Shown here one piece after another: positions 1 to 10,853 of a stretch of 64,000 bases of DNA. The stretch is taken from positions 522,047,803 to 522,111,802 of the forward strand of contig OY856409.1 of NCBI GenBank assembly GCA_963693085.1, written 5' to 3'. Origin of the DNA: Alisma plantago-aquatica (lineage: Eukaryota; Streptophyta; Magnoliopsida; Alismatales; Alismataceae). The translations under genes and the position numbers were made by a program. How positions within the stretch are numbered: the first letter of the stretch is position 1; each line of letters begins with the position of its first letter. Under the pieces are notes generated by a model that was not told the origin of the DNA, did no database searches, and saw only the letters and a program-made list of their open reading frames with translations.

Positions 1-295
1 CCAAGCTCCAACAAGGCACCCATATGCATCATCATATCTCTCATAATGCTAAGGAACAAAAGTCACAACCTACATGTGACAAATTGCAAGATAACCCTCA
101 ATAGGGGTAAATTGCAACTTGGTCCAAAATAAGCATAACTAGCTCAAACATCAACCAAACAGGATCAAACTGAAAACATAAGCTTGTCACATGTTATTAA
201 TACATCTCAAGAGATTAGATTAAGGTTCAAGCATGAAGCATCTCATTAAGCAAAGCAAGCACATTCAAGCACTAAGCTAGGCCAGGGGGATTACA
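1..295 (-). repeat. GypA 3' LTR (only the first 295 bp)
   Basis: This stretch aligns with 32449-32743, the outer end of the GypA 5' LTR (shared blocks such as ccaacaaggcaccc and acctacatgtgacaaattgc). On the minus strand the LTR begins TGTAATCCCC at 295, just after the PPT. The rest lies left of the window. Confidence 0.85.
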
Positions 296-335
296 ACCAT
301 AAACCCCCAACAAGGATTCCCCCCCCCCCGAAATC
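296..335 (-). other. GypA polypurine tract and C-run
   Basis: Read on the minus strand this is a purine-rich tract ending gggggtttatggt right before the 3' LTR, the plus-strand priming site. It matches the PPTs of GypD (43851-43869) and GypG (61063-61080). An 11-nt C homopolymer lies at 319-329. Confidence 0.75.
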
Positions 336-527
336 CTACCCGAAAAGAGACATGTACTTCCTACACATCTCTTCCTCAAGCTCCCATGTGGCTTCCTCCA
401 TGCAATGATGATGCCATAAAACCTTAACCAAAATAATATCCTTCTTCTTCAACTTCTTGATCCTCCTATCAAGGATCAACATAAAACCTTCCACATAAGA
501 CACATCCTCATACAACTCAACCTCCAC
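336..527 (-). pseudogene. GypA chromodomain (C-terminus of Pol)
   Basis: This 63-codon segment ends the GypA polyprotein. It shows the pattern seen at the end of GypB and GypD Pol: VSYVEG, a basic RRIKKLKKKD stretch, ILVKVLWHHH and ATWELEEEM. In chromoviruses this C-terminal chromodomain is thought to steer integration to heterochromatin marked by histone methylation. It is in a different frame from the integrase core upstream, so the gene is frameshifted. Position just before the PPT supports the call. Confidence 0.8.
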
Positions 528-1101
528 AGGCTACAAGGCTTGTTCGGTGCCTGGATGACACTTCCTCAACCTGTGCACTCAGGTGGCAACTCCAACTTAT
601 AAGCCACCTTCCCAACACGTGCCACCACATGGTAAGGTCCCATATACCTGGGAGTCAACTTACCCTTCTTTCCAACCCTCAACACACCCTTCCAAGGAGA
701 GACCTGAGATACATCTTATTTCCCACTTGGAACTCCAACAACCTACAACGGTTATCAACATAAGACTTTTGCCTATCCTAGACTGCCTTCAACTATTGTT
801 GAATCATCTTAATCTTCTCTGTGGTCTGTTGCACAAGATCATGACCTAGAAGTTGATATTTATCGATCTCATACCAACACAACATAGATCTACATCGTCT
901 CCCATATAAAGCCTCTTAAGGTGCCATGTTGATACTCCTCTAATAGTTGTTGTTGTTGTAGGCAAACTCTATCAAACTAAGGTGCACATTCCAATTGCCC
1001 AAAAACTACAAGACACAAGCTCTCAACAGACCTTACAAAGTATGTATAGTCCTCTCAGACTGTCCATTTGTCTGTGGGTGAAAAGCTGTGCTGAACCTCA
1101 A
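528..1101 (-). pseudogene. GypA integrase C-terminal region, degenerate
   Basis: No long ORF remains. Conceptual minus-strand reading of about 640-720 still shows the SPWKGVLR, KKGKLTPR and MGP blocks that follow the catalytic core in GypB and GypD integrases. The stretch links the IN core to the chromodomain and has lost its frame through several indels. A short GTT repeat lies near 948-960. Confidence 0.65.
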
Positions 1102-1694
1102 CTACGTACCCACAGTTGTGTGAAGACGCTCCCAAAAGTGATTGGTAAACTGAGGACCCCTATCAAACATGACGGTAGATGGGATACCATGCAAACAAAC
1201 TATGTCATCAACATAAACATGTGCCAACTTCTCTATTGTATATGTTGTCTTTAGAGGAAGGAAATGCGCTGACTTAGTCAACTTGTCAATGATCACCCAA
1301 ATGGAATAAGGACCTTTGGCTATCCTAGGAAGTCCAACCACAAAGTCCATCATGACTCCCATTTCTACTGTGGTACATGCAACGGTTGCAAAGTGCCTAC
1401 ATGTTTTTGATGCTCTACCTTAACCTACTGACACACTACGTGCTTAGCCACAAACTCAGCTAAACCACGCTTCAAGCCATTCCACCCATATAGGTCTTTC
1501 AGATTGTGGTACATCTTGGTGCTAGTTGGATGCATAGTGTACATTAAAGAGTGAGCCTCTTCTAAAACCAACTTCCTTAGGTCATCAACATCAGGTACCA
1601 CTACTCTACTGTGGTAACATATTGTCCCATCCTCTAACTCATAAAATCCATTACACTTCTCAATGCCAAACTTTGCTTGGATCTGTTGAATCAT
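1102..1694 (-). pseudogene. GypA integrase: zinc-binding and catalytic core fragments
   Basis: The segment 1425-1694 carries the HHCC zinc-binding region: EEAHSLMYTMHP gives the two histidines and the end at KHVVCQ supplies one cysteine. The segment 1102-1362 carries the catalytic core (MDFVVGLPR, VIIDKLTKSAHF, then FDRGPQFTN with the second Asp). The glutamate of the D,D,E triad is not in the open segment. The two pieces are in different frames and separated by stops. The enzyme would insert the cDNA into the genome; this copy cannot be functional. Confidence 0.8.
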
Positions 1695-1721
1695 GGTGTC
1701 ATTGCCTTGTGCATCTCTAAT

Positions 1722-2453
1722 TTACTGTGTCAACATAGGCCTCACCTGTAATTGGGCCAACAGTTCTGCTAACAAGGACACTTCCAACTTCACATTCATC
1801 TGACTTAAGGAGACCAACATCTCTCTCTTATGGCACATCGAAGAACACAAATGTGACTTATCCAAAAATGATGTCGAAGAAGACTTTCTGCTCAAAGCAT
1901 CTGCCACCATGTTTGCCTTCCCTGAATGGTAGTCTATGGTGTAGTCATAGTCTTTAATCAACTCCATCCAATGTCTATGTCACATATTCAACTCCTGATA
2001 TGAGAAGATGTACTTAAGGTTCTTGTGGTCGGTGAAGATCTAACACTTCTCACCATAAAGATAGTGTCTCCATATCTTCAAGGCATGGACTACAACTTCA
2101 AGCTCCAAATCATGTGTAGGGTAGCTCTCCTCATGCTTATTAAGTAGTTGTGAAGCAAAAGAAATCACATTCTTATCTTGCATCAACACACAACCCAAGC
2201 CATTCTTCGACGTATCACAAAAGATTATATATACTTTCCCTTTCTCTGGCAGAACCAACACTGGTGCACTGGTTAACTTTTCCTTCAAATTTGTCAGAGG
2301 TAACAACACTGTGTTGAAATTCTTGATGAACCTCCTGTAGTAACCTACCAACCCAAGGAAACTACAAACCTCTATCAATGTCTTCAGCTACTCCCACTCT
2401 AACATAGACTGAACTTCTTGGGATCCACTCTTACTCCCTCAACATATATCACT
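1722..2453 (-). pseudogene. GypA RT C-terminus, RNase H and tether
   Basis: Minus-strand reading gives VDPKK (about 2420), [11 protein letters not shown] (RT connection), [15 protein letters not shown] (first RNase H Asp region), [16 protein letters not shown] (Glu region), then [22 protein letters not shown] at 1722-1967. Stops break it between 1968 and 2039 and near 2380-2400. The reading ends at 2453 where the CACTA element is inserted, and continues at 18094 on the other side. Confidence 0.82.
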
Positions 2454-2456
2454 TAT
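2454..2456. repeat. CACTA target-site duplication TAT (copy at 18091-18093)
   Basis: TAT directly precedes the left terminal repeat and also follows the right one at 18091-18093. Three-bp duplications are diagnostic of CACTA elements. The flanks rejoin into the same GypA RT region. Confidence 0.8.
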
Positions 2457-3046
2457 TACTACTACAGAACAAGCCTTTAGCATCGGTTAATTAAGGGCTT
2501 TAGTGTCGGTTTCCAAGCAACACCCAAGTGGGCACCGCTAAAGGTGGACCCCTTCGGCGTCGGTTCCCAACTGACACCAAAACGCTTCCCGCTATCGAAA
2601 ACACGCCAGCAAAGGGACTATAGGCGTCCATTTTTTTAAGAAAACTGACACTATAGAATGGTTACAGATGTCAGTTATTAAAAGAACCGATGTCAAAACG
2701 CTTCCCGCCATCAAAAAATGCGCCAACAAAGGGACTATAGGTGTCGGTTGGGAACATTCAGAAAATTTCACATTCACATTGTAAAGTAATTCGCATTGTA
2801 AAGTCCACATTCATATTGTAAAGTTCACATTCAGAAAAATAAAACATATAAAAAATATAAACATTCATGCCTCTAATATTGTGATCTTTTATCAATTAAC
2901 AATCCTTCATTGTGATCCCCACGAACATACAAGTCATTGTGATCCCCAGCTTCAATGTTTGGTGGTGTTGGCAACCCAACTGAGAATGGACTGGAGTCAT
3001 CATACTTATCATAGTACTCTTCTTCATCTATAGGATCTTCAATGAA
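2457..3046. repeat. CACTA left terminal and subterminal region
   Basis: After the terminal repeat come several copies of a (G)TCGGTT-type motif, for example at 2481-2488, 2503-2510, 2557-2565 and 2741-2749, some inverted or degenerate. In CACTA elements such subterminal motifs bind the transposition proteins. Two related segments around 2575-2640 and 2690-2750 repeat aaaacgcttcccgc. From 2831 to 3046 only 3' flank of the transposase is seen. Confidence 0.65.
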
Positions 3047-6000
3047 CTAACTTTTACCATGAAGAACAACCAACCATTTATCATTTACAGGATCATCGAT
3101 ATAAAATATTTGTTTCGCATGTGATGCCAATATGAATGGTTCACCCTTCTCTCCAATCTTTTCAAAGTTCACTAACGTGAAACCCAATTCATCCACTATA
3201 ACTCCTTTGTTGTTGTCAACCCAATTACATTTAAAGAGCGGAATTCTGAAATCTACATAGTCAAACTCCCATATGTCTTCAATGACACCGTAATATGACA
3301 TTTTAGCTTCACGTGGACTCTTATCCTTTGCACTTGCAAAAAACAATGAAAACGCTTGAAGGGTGACCCCACTGTTTTGGACGACACTCTTATCATCTTA
3401 ACGCTTTGTGTAATATGAGAATCCATTTATTTCAAACCCTTCATAAGACATAACATTCAATTTTGGTTTAAAGGCGCGGCATTTGATGGTTTCAGTAAGA
3501 TTATCTGGTGTTTGAGATAGTTGATGTAAGACTTTATCTTCAAACCACTTAATAAATGTCTTGTTATGCTCTCTAGCAAGCCACATTGAATTGGATCGAG
3601 GATATTGTCTCTTGATGAAATTGGTATGTTCCTCGATATAAACACTCACTTCGTCGATGTTGTGTAAAATATACAAGTGACCTTGCTCCAACTACTGACA
3701 GTTGATTACTTTCACTCGTGATCCCAAAATTCCTTTTCCAAAATGCTCCTCAATATTCTTGTCATTCACAAGAGCATCATTACTACTGAAAAAGTCATTG
3801 AAAAAATCCATAACCTCTCTCGCCACATAACCCTCAATAATACTCCCTTCAGGCCGATAACGGTTTCGAACATCACCTTTAAAAATGCTCATGTATCGTT
3901 CAAAGGGATACATCCAATGCAAGAAAAATGGTCCCAACATTTTCACTTCCCTAGTCAAGTGGACAACAAGATGTACCATGATATCAAAGAATGAAGGAGG
4001 AAAATACATATCAAGCTGACATAGGGTAACAACCACTTCTCTTTGCAATTTATCGAGAGTATCAGGGTCAATAACTTTGCTGCACAGACTGTTGAAAAAG
4101 AAACAAAGTCTGGTGATTGCAAACTGTACATGCTTCGACAATATAGATCAAATTTCCACGGGCAATATTTGTTGCATTAGAGTGTGACAATCATGAGATT
4201 TAAGACCTATCAACTTCATATCTTTCATTGATACCAATGTACGGATGTTGGATGAGTAACCCTGTGGCACCTTAACATTTACCAAGCATTCACAAAAAGC
4301 TTTCTTCTCCTTTCTAGACAATGTGTAATAAGCGGGAGGTAAGTATGTTCTCCGATCACTACTAACTACTTCTGTTAATTATGTCCTTATTCCCATTTCA
4401 CGTAGGTCCATTTTGTATTTTATCCCATCTTTAGTCTTAACTGGTATATTCAACAGAGTACCGATGACGCTATCACATACATTTTTCTCCACGTGCATGA
4501 CATCGATACAATGCCTGACTGTCAAAGAACTCCAATAAGGAAGATCCCAAAATATTGACTTCTTCTTGAATAAAGACTTGTCACTCCGTGTGGCCATCGT
4601 ACATTGTGATATCTTACCAAATTCATTGGTGATATCTTTTACTCTTTCATAAACATCCTCCCCTGATATAGGTTTAGGTGCACTCTATTTCTCATTCTGT
4701 CCATTGAATGCTTTGTGCAACCTACGATACATATGAAATTTTGGAAGAAGCCTTCGATGACCAAGATATACAGTCTTGCCACCATGTTTTAGTCGTATTG
4801 AATTAGTGTTCTCTTCACATATAGGACACACTTTAGATCCTTTGACACTATATCCAGACAAATTCCCATACGTTGGAAAGTCATTCACCGTGCAAAACAA
4901 CATAGCGTGCAAATGAAATGTATCTCTTTGTGAAGCATCATAGGTCATCACACCTTCACCCCAGAGCTTCTTCAAGTCATCAATCATAGGTTCAAGATAA
5001 ACGTCGATATCATTTCCAGGTTGTTTAGGGCCCGATATCAAAGACGACAACATAACGTACTTATTTTTCATACACAACCAGGGAGGAAGATTGTATATAA
5101 CAAGCATAACTGGCCAAGTGCTATGTTGGCTGCTCAATGTCCCGTACGGATTCATCCCATCTGTACAAAGCCCAAGTCTTAGATTCCTGTCTTCTTCACC
5201 GAATTCTGGGTATAATAAATCAATCTTCTTCCACTGTGGGGAATCAGACACATGTCGTAGGATCCCATCATTATTTTTCTTAACATCTACATGCCACCTC
5301 AAATTCTTCGCATCTATAGGATTGGCAAACAAGTGTTGAAAATGTGGTATTATAGGTAGATACCACATCACCTTGGCAGGAGAACCGGTTTTGGACTCCC
5401 CTGAAGTCATCAATTTATACCTTGACGCACCACATTTGGGACAATCTTTCAAATCCACATAGTCCTTTTGAAATAATACACAATCATTCGGGCATGCATG
5501 TATCTTCTTGGCCTCCATTCCCATTGGGCACAACAATTTCTTTAACTAATATGTTGAGATTGGCAACTCGTTTCCTTAAGGAAGAATTTCTTTCAACAAA
5601 GACAACAATGACGTGAAGCTTTTATCGCTCCATCTATTATTAGCTTTCAGCTTATACAATCTCAACACAGTGCTAAGCTTCGTAAACTTACAACCTGTGT
5701 ATAATGGTATCTCAACATCATGCACAATGTTTCTAAACATGGGAGGTGGATTGGTGTGCTCTACCCCACAACTATCCAGCATCACATCAACGATGTCTAC
5801 TGGAACTGGTTCATTCACATCTACATCATCGGAGGCAATTTCTTCTTCCACACAAGCACTGCTATCGACATCCATTGATTCCAGGTTTGAAATATCTCCA
5901 TGCCAGTGCCATTCTGTATGGCCTTGTACAATTCCGTTGCACATGACATGACTTTTGATTTCATCACCAGTGCTGACTTTCAAGTTGTTACCGCAATGCC

Positions 6001-6127
6001 TACATGGACAGTAGAACCTATCTCCATGTTGTTTCCTATGTTCCTCGAAAAATCTAATAAATTGGTCAAGACCAGAAATAAACTCAGGGGTGCAATGATT
6101 TGGAATGGACATCCATGATCTATCCAT
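3047..6127 (-). pseudogene. CACTA transposase, TNP2 type, nonsense-riddled
   Basis: One reading frame of about 1,027 codons spans the whole stretch without a frameshift. It starts MDRSWM, typical of the N-terminal transposase-associated domain (codons 1-85, with CPCRHCGN). A Transposase_21 (tnp2) region covers roughly codons 200-580 (HACPNDCVLF, CPKCGASRYK, LCTDGMNPYG, YNLPPWLCMK, IDVMHVEKNV). A DUF4218-like region follows (about 640-790: MYFPPSFFDIMVHL, YPFERYMS), then a DUF4216-like end (928-1027). In-frame stops lie at 5576-5578 (TAA), 5546-5548 (TAG), 4685-4687 (TAG), 4379-4381 (TAA), 4148-4150 (TGA), 3692-3694 and 3398-3400. Decay is by nonsense only. Introns are not needed to keep the frame. 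It would cut and paste CACTA elements in the nucleus. Confidence 0.87.
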
Positions 6128-6247
6128 TCTATGATCAAAGAGAAAACAAGTATATATTAGAACAAGATTAGGGTCTAGGGTTAAAAGATTAGGGTTTATG
6201 GTTTAAACTTTAGGGTTTTAGGTCTTATATATAATTAATGGTTAAGA

Positions 6248-6975
6248 CATCCTAAGTGAGATTAAGTGTTCAAGAATAATCCCAAATTGGGGACTATCTA
6301 AGATTTACTCCTAATGAGTAAATCTTGGACGAGTTTCTAGGCCAACAAATACATGTGCTGTCATTCTTATATATAATTAATGTGTACCACCTATCCCATT
6401 ATTGAACACTTAATCTCACTAGTAAGTGTATAATGTGTATTGGGTTTTCAAGAGAATTTCGGCAGCATTTCCCCGCTGTTCTCCAAGTACATATGTACTT
6501 AGAGAATAAACGGGGAAATGCTGTCAAAATTTTCTTGAAAACCCAATACACATTATACACTTACATCCTAAGTGAGATTAGGTGTTCAAGAACAGTCCTA
6601 AATCGGGGACTATCCAAGATTTACTCCTAATGAGTAAATCTTGGAAGGGTTTCTAGGCCAACAAATACATGTGTTGTCATTCTTATATATAATAAATGTG
6701 TACTACCTATCCCATTCTTGAACACTTAATCTCACTAGTAAGTGTATAATGTGTATTGGGTTTTCAAGAGAATTTTGGCAGCATTTCCCCGTTGTTCTCC
6801 AAGTACATATGTACTTAGAGAACAAACGGGGAAATGCTACCGTTTTTTTTGAAAACCCAATACACATTATACACTTACATCCTAAGTGAGATTAGGTGTT
6901 CAAGAACAGTCCCAAATTGGGGACTAGCCAAGATTTACTCCTAATGAGTAAATCTAGGATGGGTTTCTAGGCCAA
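6248..6975. repeat. ~316-bp tandem array containing two ~140-bp inverted repeats
   Basis: The block catcctaagtgagatta recurs at 6248, 6564 and 6879, a period of about 316 bp. Two full units each hold a near-perfect inverted repeat: 6423-6563, with arms starting taagtgtataatg and centre gtacatatgtac, and its copy from 6739 to about 6880. The units also hold a smaller palindrome, CCAAGATTTACTC, CTAAT, GAGTAAATCTTGG, though some copies have mismatches. Transcripts would fold into long hairpins. The array lies just upstream of the transposase start. Confidence 0.88.
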
Positions 6976-7561
6976 CAAAATATAACACCACTCATAAGTA
7001 GGTGTGTCTGATCACATTAATAATAAATAAAGAATTCAATAGTTTCAAACATGCAATAATTCACAATGCAATATTATAAACTACAGGCAACATGGTTATT
7101 CCCCACACTCTAGTAGACAGACTAACCAACACATGGTCTTTCTACCATATAGTCGTATACCATTACTATAATCATCAAATGTTAGGACTAGAAAGGTATT
7201 TGTCAATCAAACTTGTTGCAAACCAGAAAAACTTATGATGACTGAAAACATTAAGATCAAGACGGTGGAGTTAAAAAGAAAGATTACAAACTTGCTAATA
7301 AATTTAAAAACACACACATTCAAATTAACTAAGAATGACATGCATACCTAGCTGAGCATTCATATCATCAAATACAAGAGGGATTGTATAAATTTATAGC
7401 AGTTTAGAGAAAATGAGTGTGAATCATGTTATACATACCAAGATTTCTAACCAGGACACAAATTTCCTTTAACATTTTACAAATATATGCAAGCACAAGA
7501 TTTGTTCATATCCTAGGTTGATTTACAATATCAACTTCTAAATAAGTAAACTCAAAGAATT
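6976..7561. other. CACTA 5' non-coding stretch
   Basis: AT-rich sequence between the inverted-repeat array and the minisatellite. No coding pattern, terminal repeat or known motif was seen. It is probably upstream region or spacer of the transposase gene. Confidence 0.5.
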
Positions 7562-7868
7562 AGATAAATAAATATAATCAGTAGATAAACAAATACAAAG
7601 CAATAGATAAAAAAGTACAACTCAATTGATAAACAAATATAAATCAGTAGATGATTAAATAAATTTAAAAAGTAGATGAATAAATACAAAGACCTAAATT
7701 TAAATAATGTGATGAATACAAAATCATTGGATGAATGAATGAGTATATAAGTAAATACAAATCAGTAGATAAGTAAATATAAATTAGTAGATATATAAAT
7801 TCAAATCAGTAGATAAGTAAATTCAAATAAGTAGATAAGTAAATACAAATCAGTAGAAGTAAATACGA
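7562..7868. repeat. AT-rich minisatellite, unit about 20-22 bp
   Basis: About a dozen imperfect copies of a unit close to cagtagataagtaaatacaa follow one another. Copies near 7760-7865 are most regular; those near 7640-7740 are degenerate. Location inside the CACTA element is clear. Confidence 0.75.
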
Positions 7869-8279
7869 AGGGCATGGAGCAGACGGAGGGTAGGGAGTAG
7901 AGGGGGTTGACCTTAGGTGGAGGGAAGGGAGAAGACGGAGGAGGATGGGAGCAGACAGAGGAGGCGGAGGGGCGAGCAAAGAGTCAGCGAGCACAAAGGG
8001 TGCCGACGAGCAGATAGTCGACGAGCACAGAGGGGCGCTGGCGAGAAGAGAGGGCGACCAGAGAGGGAGAAGGTGGTGGCCGACCGACGAGTAGAGAGGG
8101 CAAGAAGAGAGGGAGAGGGCGGCGGTGGCGGTGGCGGTGACCATAGAGCACGCAGCAGTAGGGAGCGGCGCGGCGGCCCGAGCACAGAGCAGCATGGAGA
8201 GTAGAGGCAGGCAGCAACGCACAATCGATCGCCAGATGACCTATTCTCGCGGGGATGAAATAGAGAAAGGGGAAGAGTC
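7869..8279. other. GC-rich, purine-skewed island in the CACTA 5' region
   Basis: From about 7869 to 8225 the plus strand is strikingly G/A-rich and GC-rich, against AT-rich neighbours. It holds short repeats such as ggcggtggcggtggcggt and gagagggagagggc. Overlapping ORFs in several frames translate to low-complexity Arg/Gly/Glu or Ser/Leu/Pro strings, so they are composition artefacts. It may be the promoter or 5' leader of the leftward transposase transcript; no TATA box can be assigned. Confidence 0.45.
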
Positions 8280-8493
8280 GGCTTCGCATGAGTGCTATAA
8301 AGTTAACCATCATCGTCGGTTATTAAAAACAACCAACGCCAATAACAATAGTCATTGGTTACCATATAAAAACTGACGCCACATGGGTGTAAAAATTTTT
8401 GCACGGACAGCACGTGAACACCCATTGGCGTCGGTTATTTCAAGCCAACCAACGATAAAAATGCAGCTAATTTTTGTCTCGCGAAAAACCTTT
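8280..8493. repeat. CACTA right subterminal region, inner part
   Basis: Copies of cgtcggtta (about 8313), aaccaacgcc, aactgacgcc and ggcgtcggttatttc (about 8434) in both orientations match the subterminal motif of the left end. The region stops at the GypB TSD CCTTT (8489-8493) and resumes at 17813. Confidence 0.65.
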
Positions 8494-9198
8494 TGATACG
8501 ACCCGCGTCGAGCTTAACCTGTAAGTATGCTGCTAAGCATGTGTTTTAGCTGCTTTGCTAAATTGTAAGCTTGTTTTTGTTAATAATGTTTATAACGGAT
8601 ATGATATGTGCTTAGTGTGAATCCTAGCCCTTAAAACGTGTAGGATCTTACGCTTGAAGCGTTGCCAGAGAAATCGTTCGAATCCGACCTTCGAGTCAAA
8701 AGTTGCATGTTTTTGGGCTTGTAGGGACCCGTTTGTAGTTTTTGGAAGTTCTTGGACTTGGCGTTTTGGCCCCTAGGTTTTCCTCCTTATCTATTCTTTC
8801 TCACTTATCTCGTTTCATTTTTCCAGAAACGAGAGAACACAGAAGCGTTCTTCTTCTTCCTTCGCATGAGAGAGAGAGAGAGAGGGAGCTAAGAAGGGAA
8901 GGACGTCTTGGAGCCAAGGTTTTGCTCCGGCCAGCAGCTGCGATTCATTTTCTTCCCTCCTTCCATCATCTTCTCCGCCAATCGATCCAGCTAGCAGCAA
9001 GAGCTGCGTTTGCGAGGAGATAGCATGAAGATTAGGGCGCAAGAGCAGCCCTAGCTTGACCTTCTTTCTCCCTCCGGCTAGTTCCTGGTGGTGTGCACCT
9101 ATTGCAAGTGATTTGCAACCCAATTCGAGGGTTTTACCCGTCGATTCGAGTGAAATCGACATCTGCAGGTCCGTTTTTATTTTCTGTCTGTGCGCGGT

Positions 9199-9429
9199 TC
9201 GGCCGAGTTCGTGTTTTGGTCGGCCGAGTTCCTTGTTTAGGATTTCGAACAGCGTTTTGGTCGGCCGAGTTTGGTCTTGAATCGGCCGAGTTTCTTTTGT
9301 AGGTAAACGAGCAGTGTCTCGATCAACCGAGTTTCCAGTTGAATCGGTCGAGTTTCCTGCTGATCGGCCGAGTTTCAGAAGCTGAGAGGTGATCGGCCGA
9401 GTTCCAAAGTGATCGTCCGAGTTTCAAGT
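9199..9429 (+). repeat. TCGGCCGAGTT(T) motif array in GypB 5' LTR
   Basis: Nine copies of an 11-12 bp motif with the palindromic core CGGCCG lie at irregular 20-40 bp spacing. Three are mutated (tcaaccgag, tcggtcgag, tcgtccgag). In the 3' LTR the same three positions keep the intact core. Confidence 0.85.
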
Positions 9430-9729
9430 AGTGAGTGGCAGTTCATTCAGAAATCATTATTTAACTCAATTTAAATGCTTATTTGCTTCAGTATCAGTTG
9501 GTATGACTCTTAAACAGTATAGTACGTATAATAGAGTATGATTGATTCATTGAAAACTTGAAATGAGCATGAAATGTGATATTCTTGTTTAAATGGTTAT
9601 ATGTTAATCAGTTAATAGACTTAGGTGCCCCAACACCGTAGAACCCCATTGCGCGGTCTGTACCTTTGGGGTGAAATGATCGATCTAGCCTTGTGCCTAG
9701 ATGGTCGGTGGCTCGTGTTCAACAATAAT

Positions 9730-9799
9730 CCGTGCGTGTGTCACGGTGGCACTGGAGTAAATAGGGGTTATTCAACAATAATCCATGCGTGTGTCACGG
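9730..9799 (+). other. Tandem short hairpins in GypB LTR
   Basis: CCGTG, loop CGTGTGT, CACGG occurs at 9730-9746. A second copy at 9783-9799 has one stem mismatch that is intact in the 3' LTR. A larger pairing, ACCCCA with TGGGGT, flanks about 9642-9672. The position in the LTR resembles the hairpin units of GypA, GypD and GypG. A function is only inferred. Confidence 0.5.
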
Positions 9800-10713
9800 T
9801 GGTAGCCTAGACCCTCCGACTGTGCACTACAGGTTGCGGGAGGAGTCCAGAGCACTCAGAGTTAGTGCAGACAGGCCCTTGTGCGCCTGAGGCCCTTGTG
9901 CACCTGAGAGTCCTGTGCAGACCAGGACGGACAGTCAGACTTAGCATTTCCCGGGTGTGTCGCTAAGTCTTGTACGGTGGGATCGTAGTTCGCTACAGAT
10001 CTTCATATGTAGAGTGCGCTACATATGTTTGGGGCATAATAATATAATATGTAATCATATAGAATCACAGTAAATTCATATATCCGAACTTTTGTGCCAA
10101 TTCATTATATCTGTTTATTGGTTTAAATTATCTGTTGTTGCATAGAAAAATGATTATATTCTGCAATGTGCTATGTCATTAGAACTGCCCTGCTTGTACT
10201 GTATTTATGTTTATTTCAATTTTATAAACCTGATGAGTTGTTTAGTGATAGCTAAATGAAAGGCTATTCACTGAGCGAGTAGGCTCATACCTCTACTCAA
10301 AACATTTTCAGGTCATCATCAGCAGCAGGAATCTGAAGGATCCTTTCATCCTAACGCTTAGTCTGTAGAAGGTATACGTAGTTAGTAGTTAGAGGTCTCT
10401 TAGTCCTTTCCCCTCGATCTTTGGGACAAGGTGTGGGTGAAAGAGAATGTGTATAAAGATGTAAATTTAACTGTTATGCTTTATTTTATGTCGAACAATG
10501 TAATATGCTGTAGACTCTGTTTATATTGCTAGTCAGCTTAATCAAAATGCTTCCGCAGTTTGTTGAGTTTTATTTTACAGCATAAATCAGATTACCTTTT
10601 AATGCCTTCTAAATGTTCTTAAAAAGTTATGAATGGTTTGGCTTGTGTATAATCCCTCCGTCGCGCCCTAATCTTGTGGGTTGTGGTTAGTGTGAGATCG
10701 GGGTGTGACATCT

Positions 10714-10725
10714 TGGTATCAGAGC
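10714..10725 (+). other. GypB primer-binding site (tRNA-Met initiator)
   Basis: TGGTATCAGAGC lies 3 bp after the 5' LTR and complements the 3' end of initiator tRNA-Met, the usual primer of plant chromoviruses. Confidence 0.9.
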
Positions 10726-10853
10726 GTAGGTTGAGTATATGAATACTCTAAGTCCAGGTCAGGGGATGATAAGAGACCAATAGGATTAAGGTTTAAGTGT
10801 CTTTCTTCTATCTGTAGTTTTCTAACAGGAAATATTCTGTTATATTATTGCAG

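Larger units (their letters stand above)
8494..10710 (+). repeat. GypB 5' LTR
   Basis: 2,217 bp from TGATACG to GTGACA, nearly identical to 15584-17812. It contains a GA microsatellite near 8869-8886 (2 bp longer than in the 3' LTR), a TCGGCCGAGTTT motif array (9199-9429) and tandem short hairpins (9730-9799). Small ORFs in it recur in the other LTR in the same places and look like no known protein. Confidence 0.93.

Noticed and set aside
5091..6118. Plus-strand ORFs across the CACTA transposase
   Set aside because: They are antisense shadows of the minus-strand transposase frame.
7806..8376. Overlapping ORFs on both strands over the GC-rich island
   Set aside because: Open in several frames at once, with low-complexity Arg/Gly/Glu or Leu/Ser/Pro products. 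This is composition, not coding.
8742..9302. ORFs of 70-115 codons in the GypB LTR
   Set aside because: The same ORFs recur at 15832-16368 in the other LTR, in overlapping frames on both strands, and resemble no protein family.
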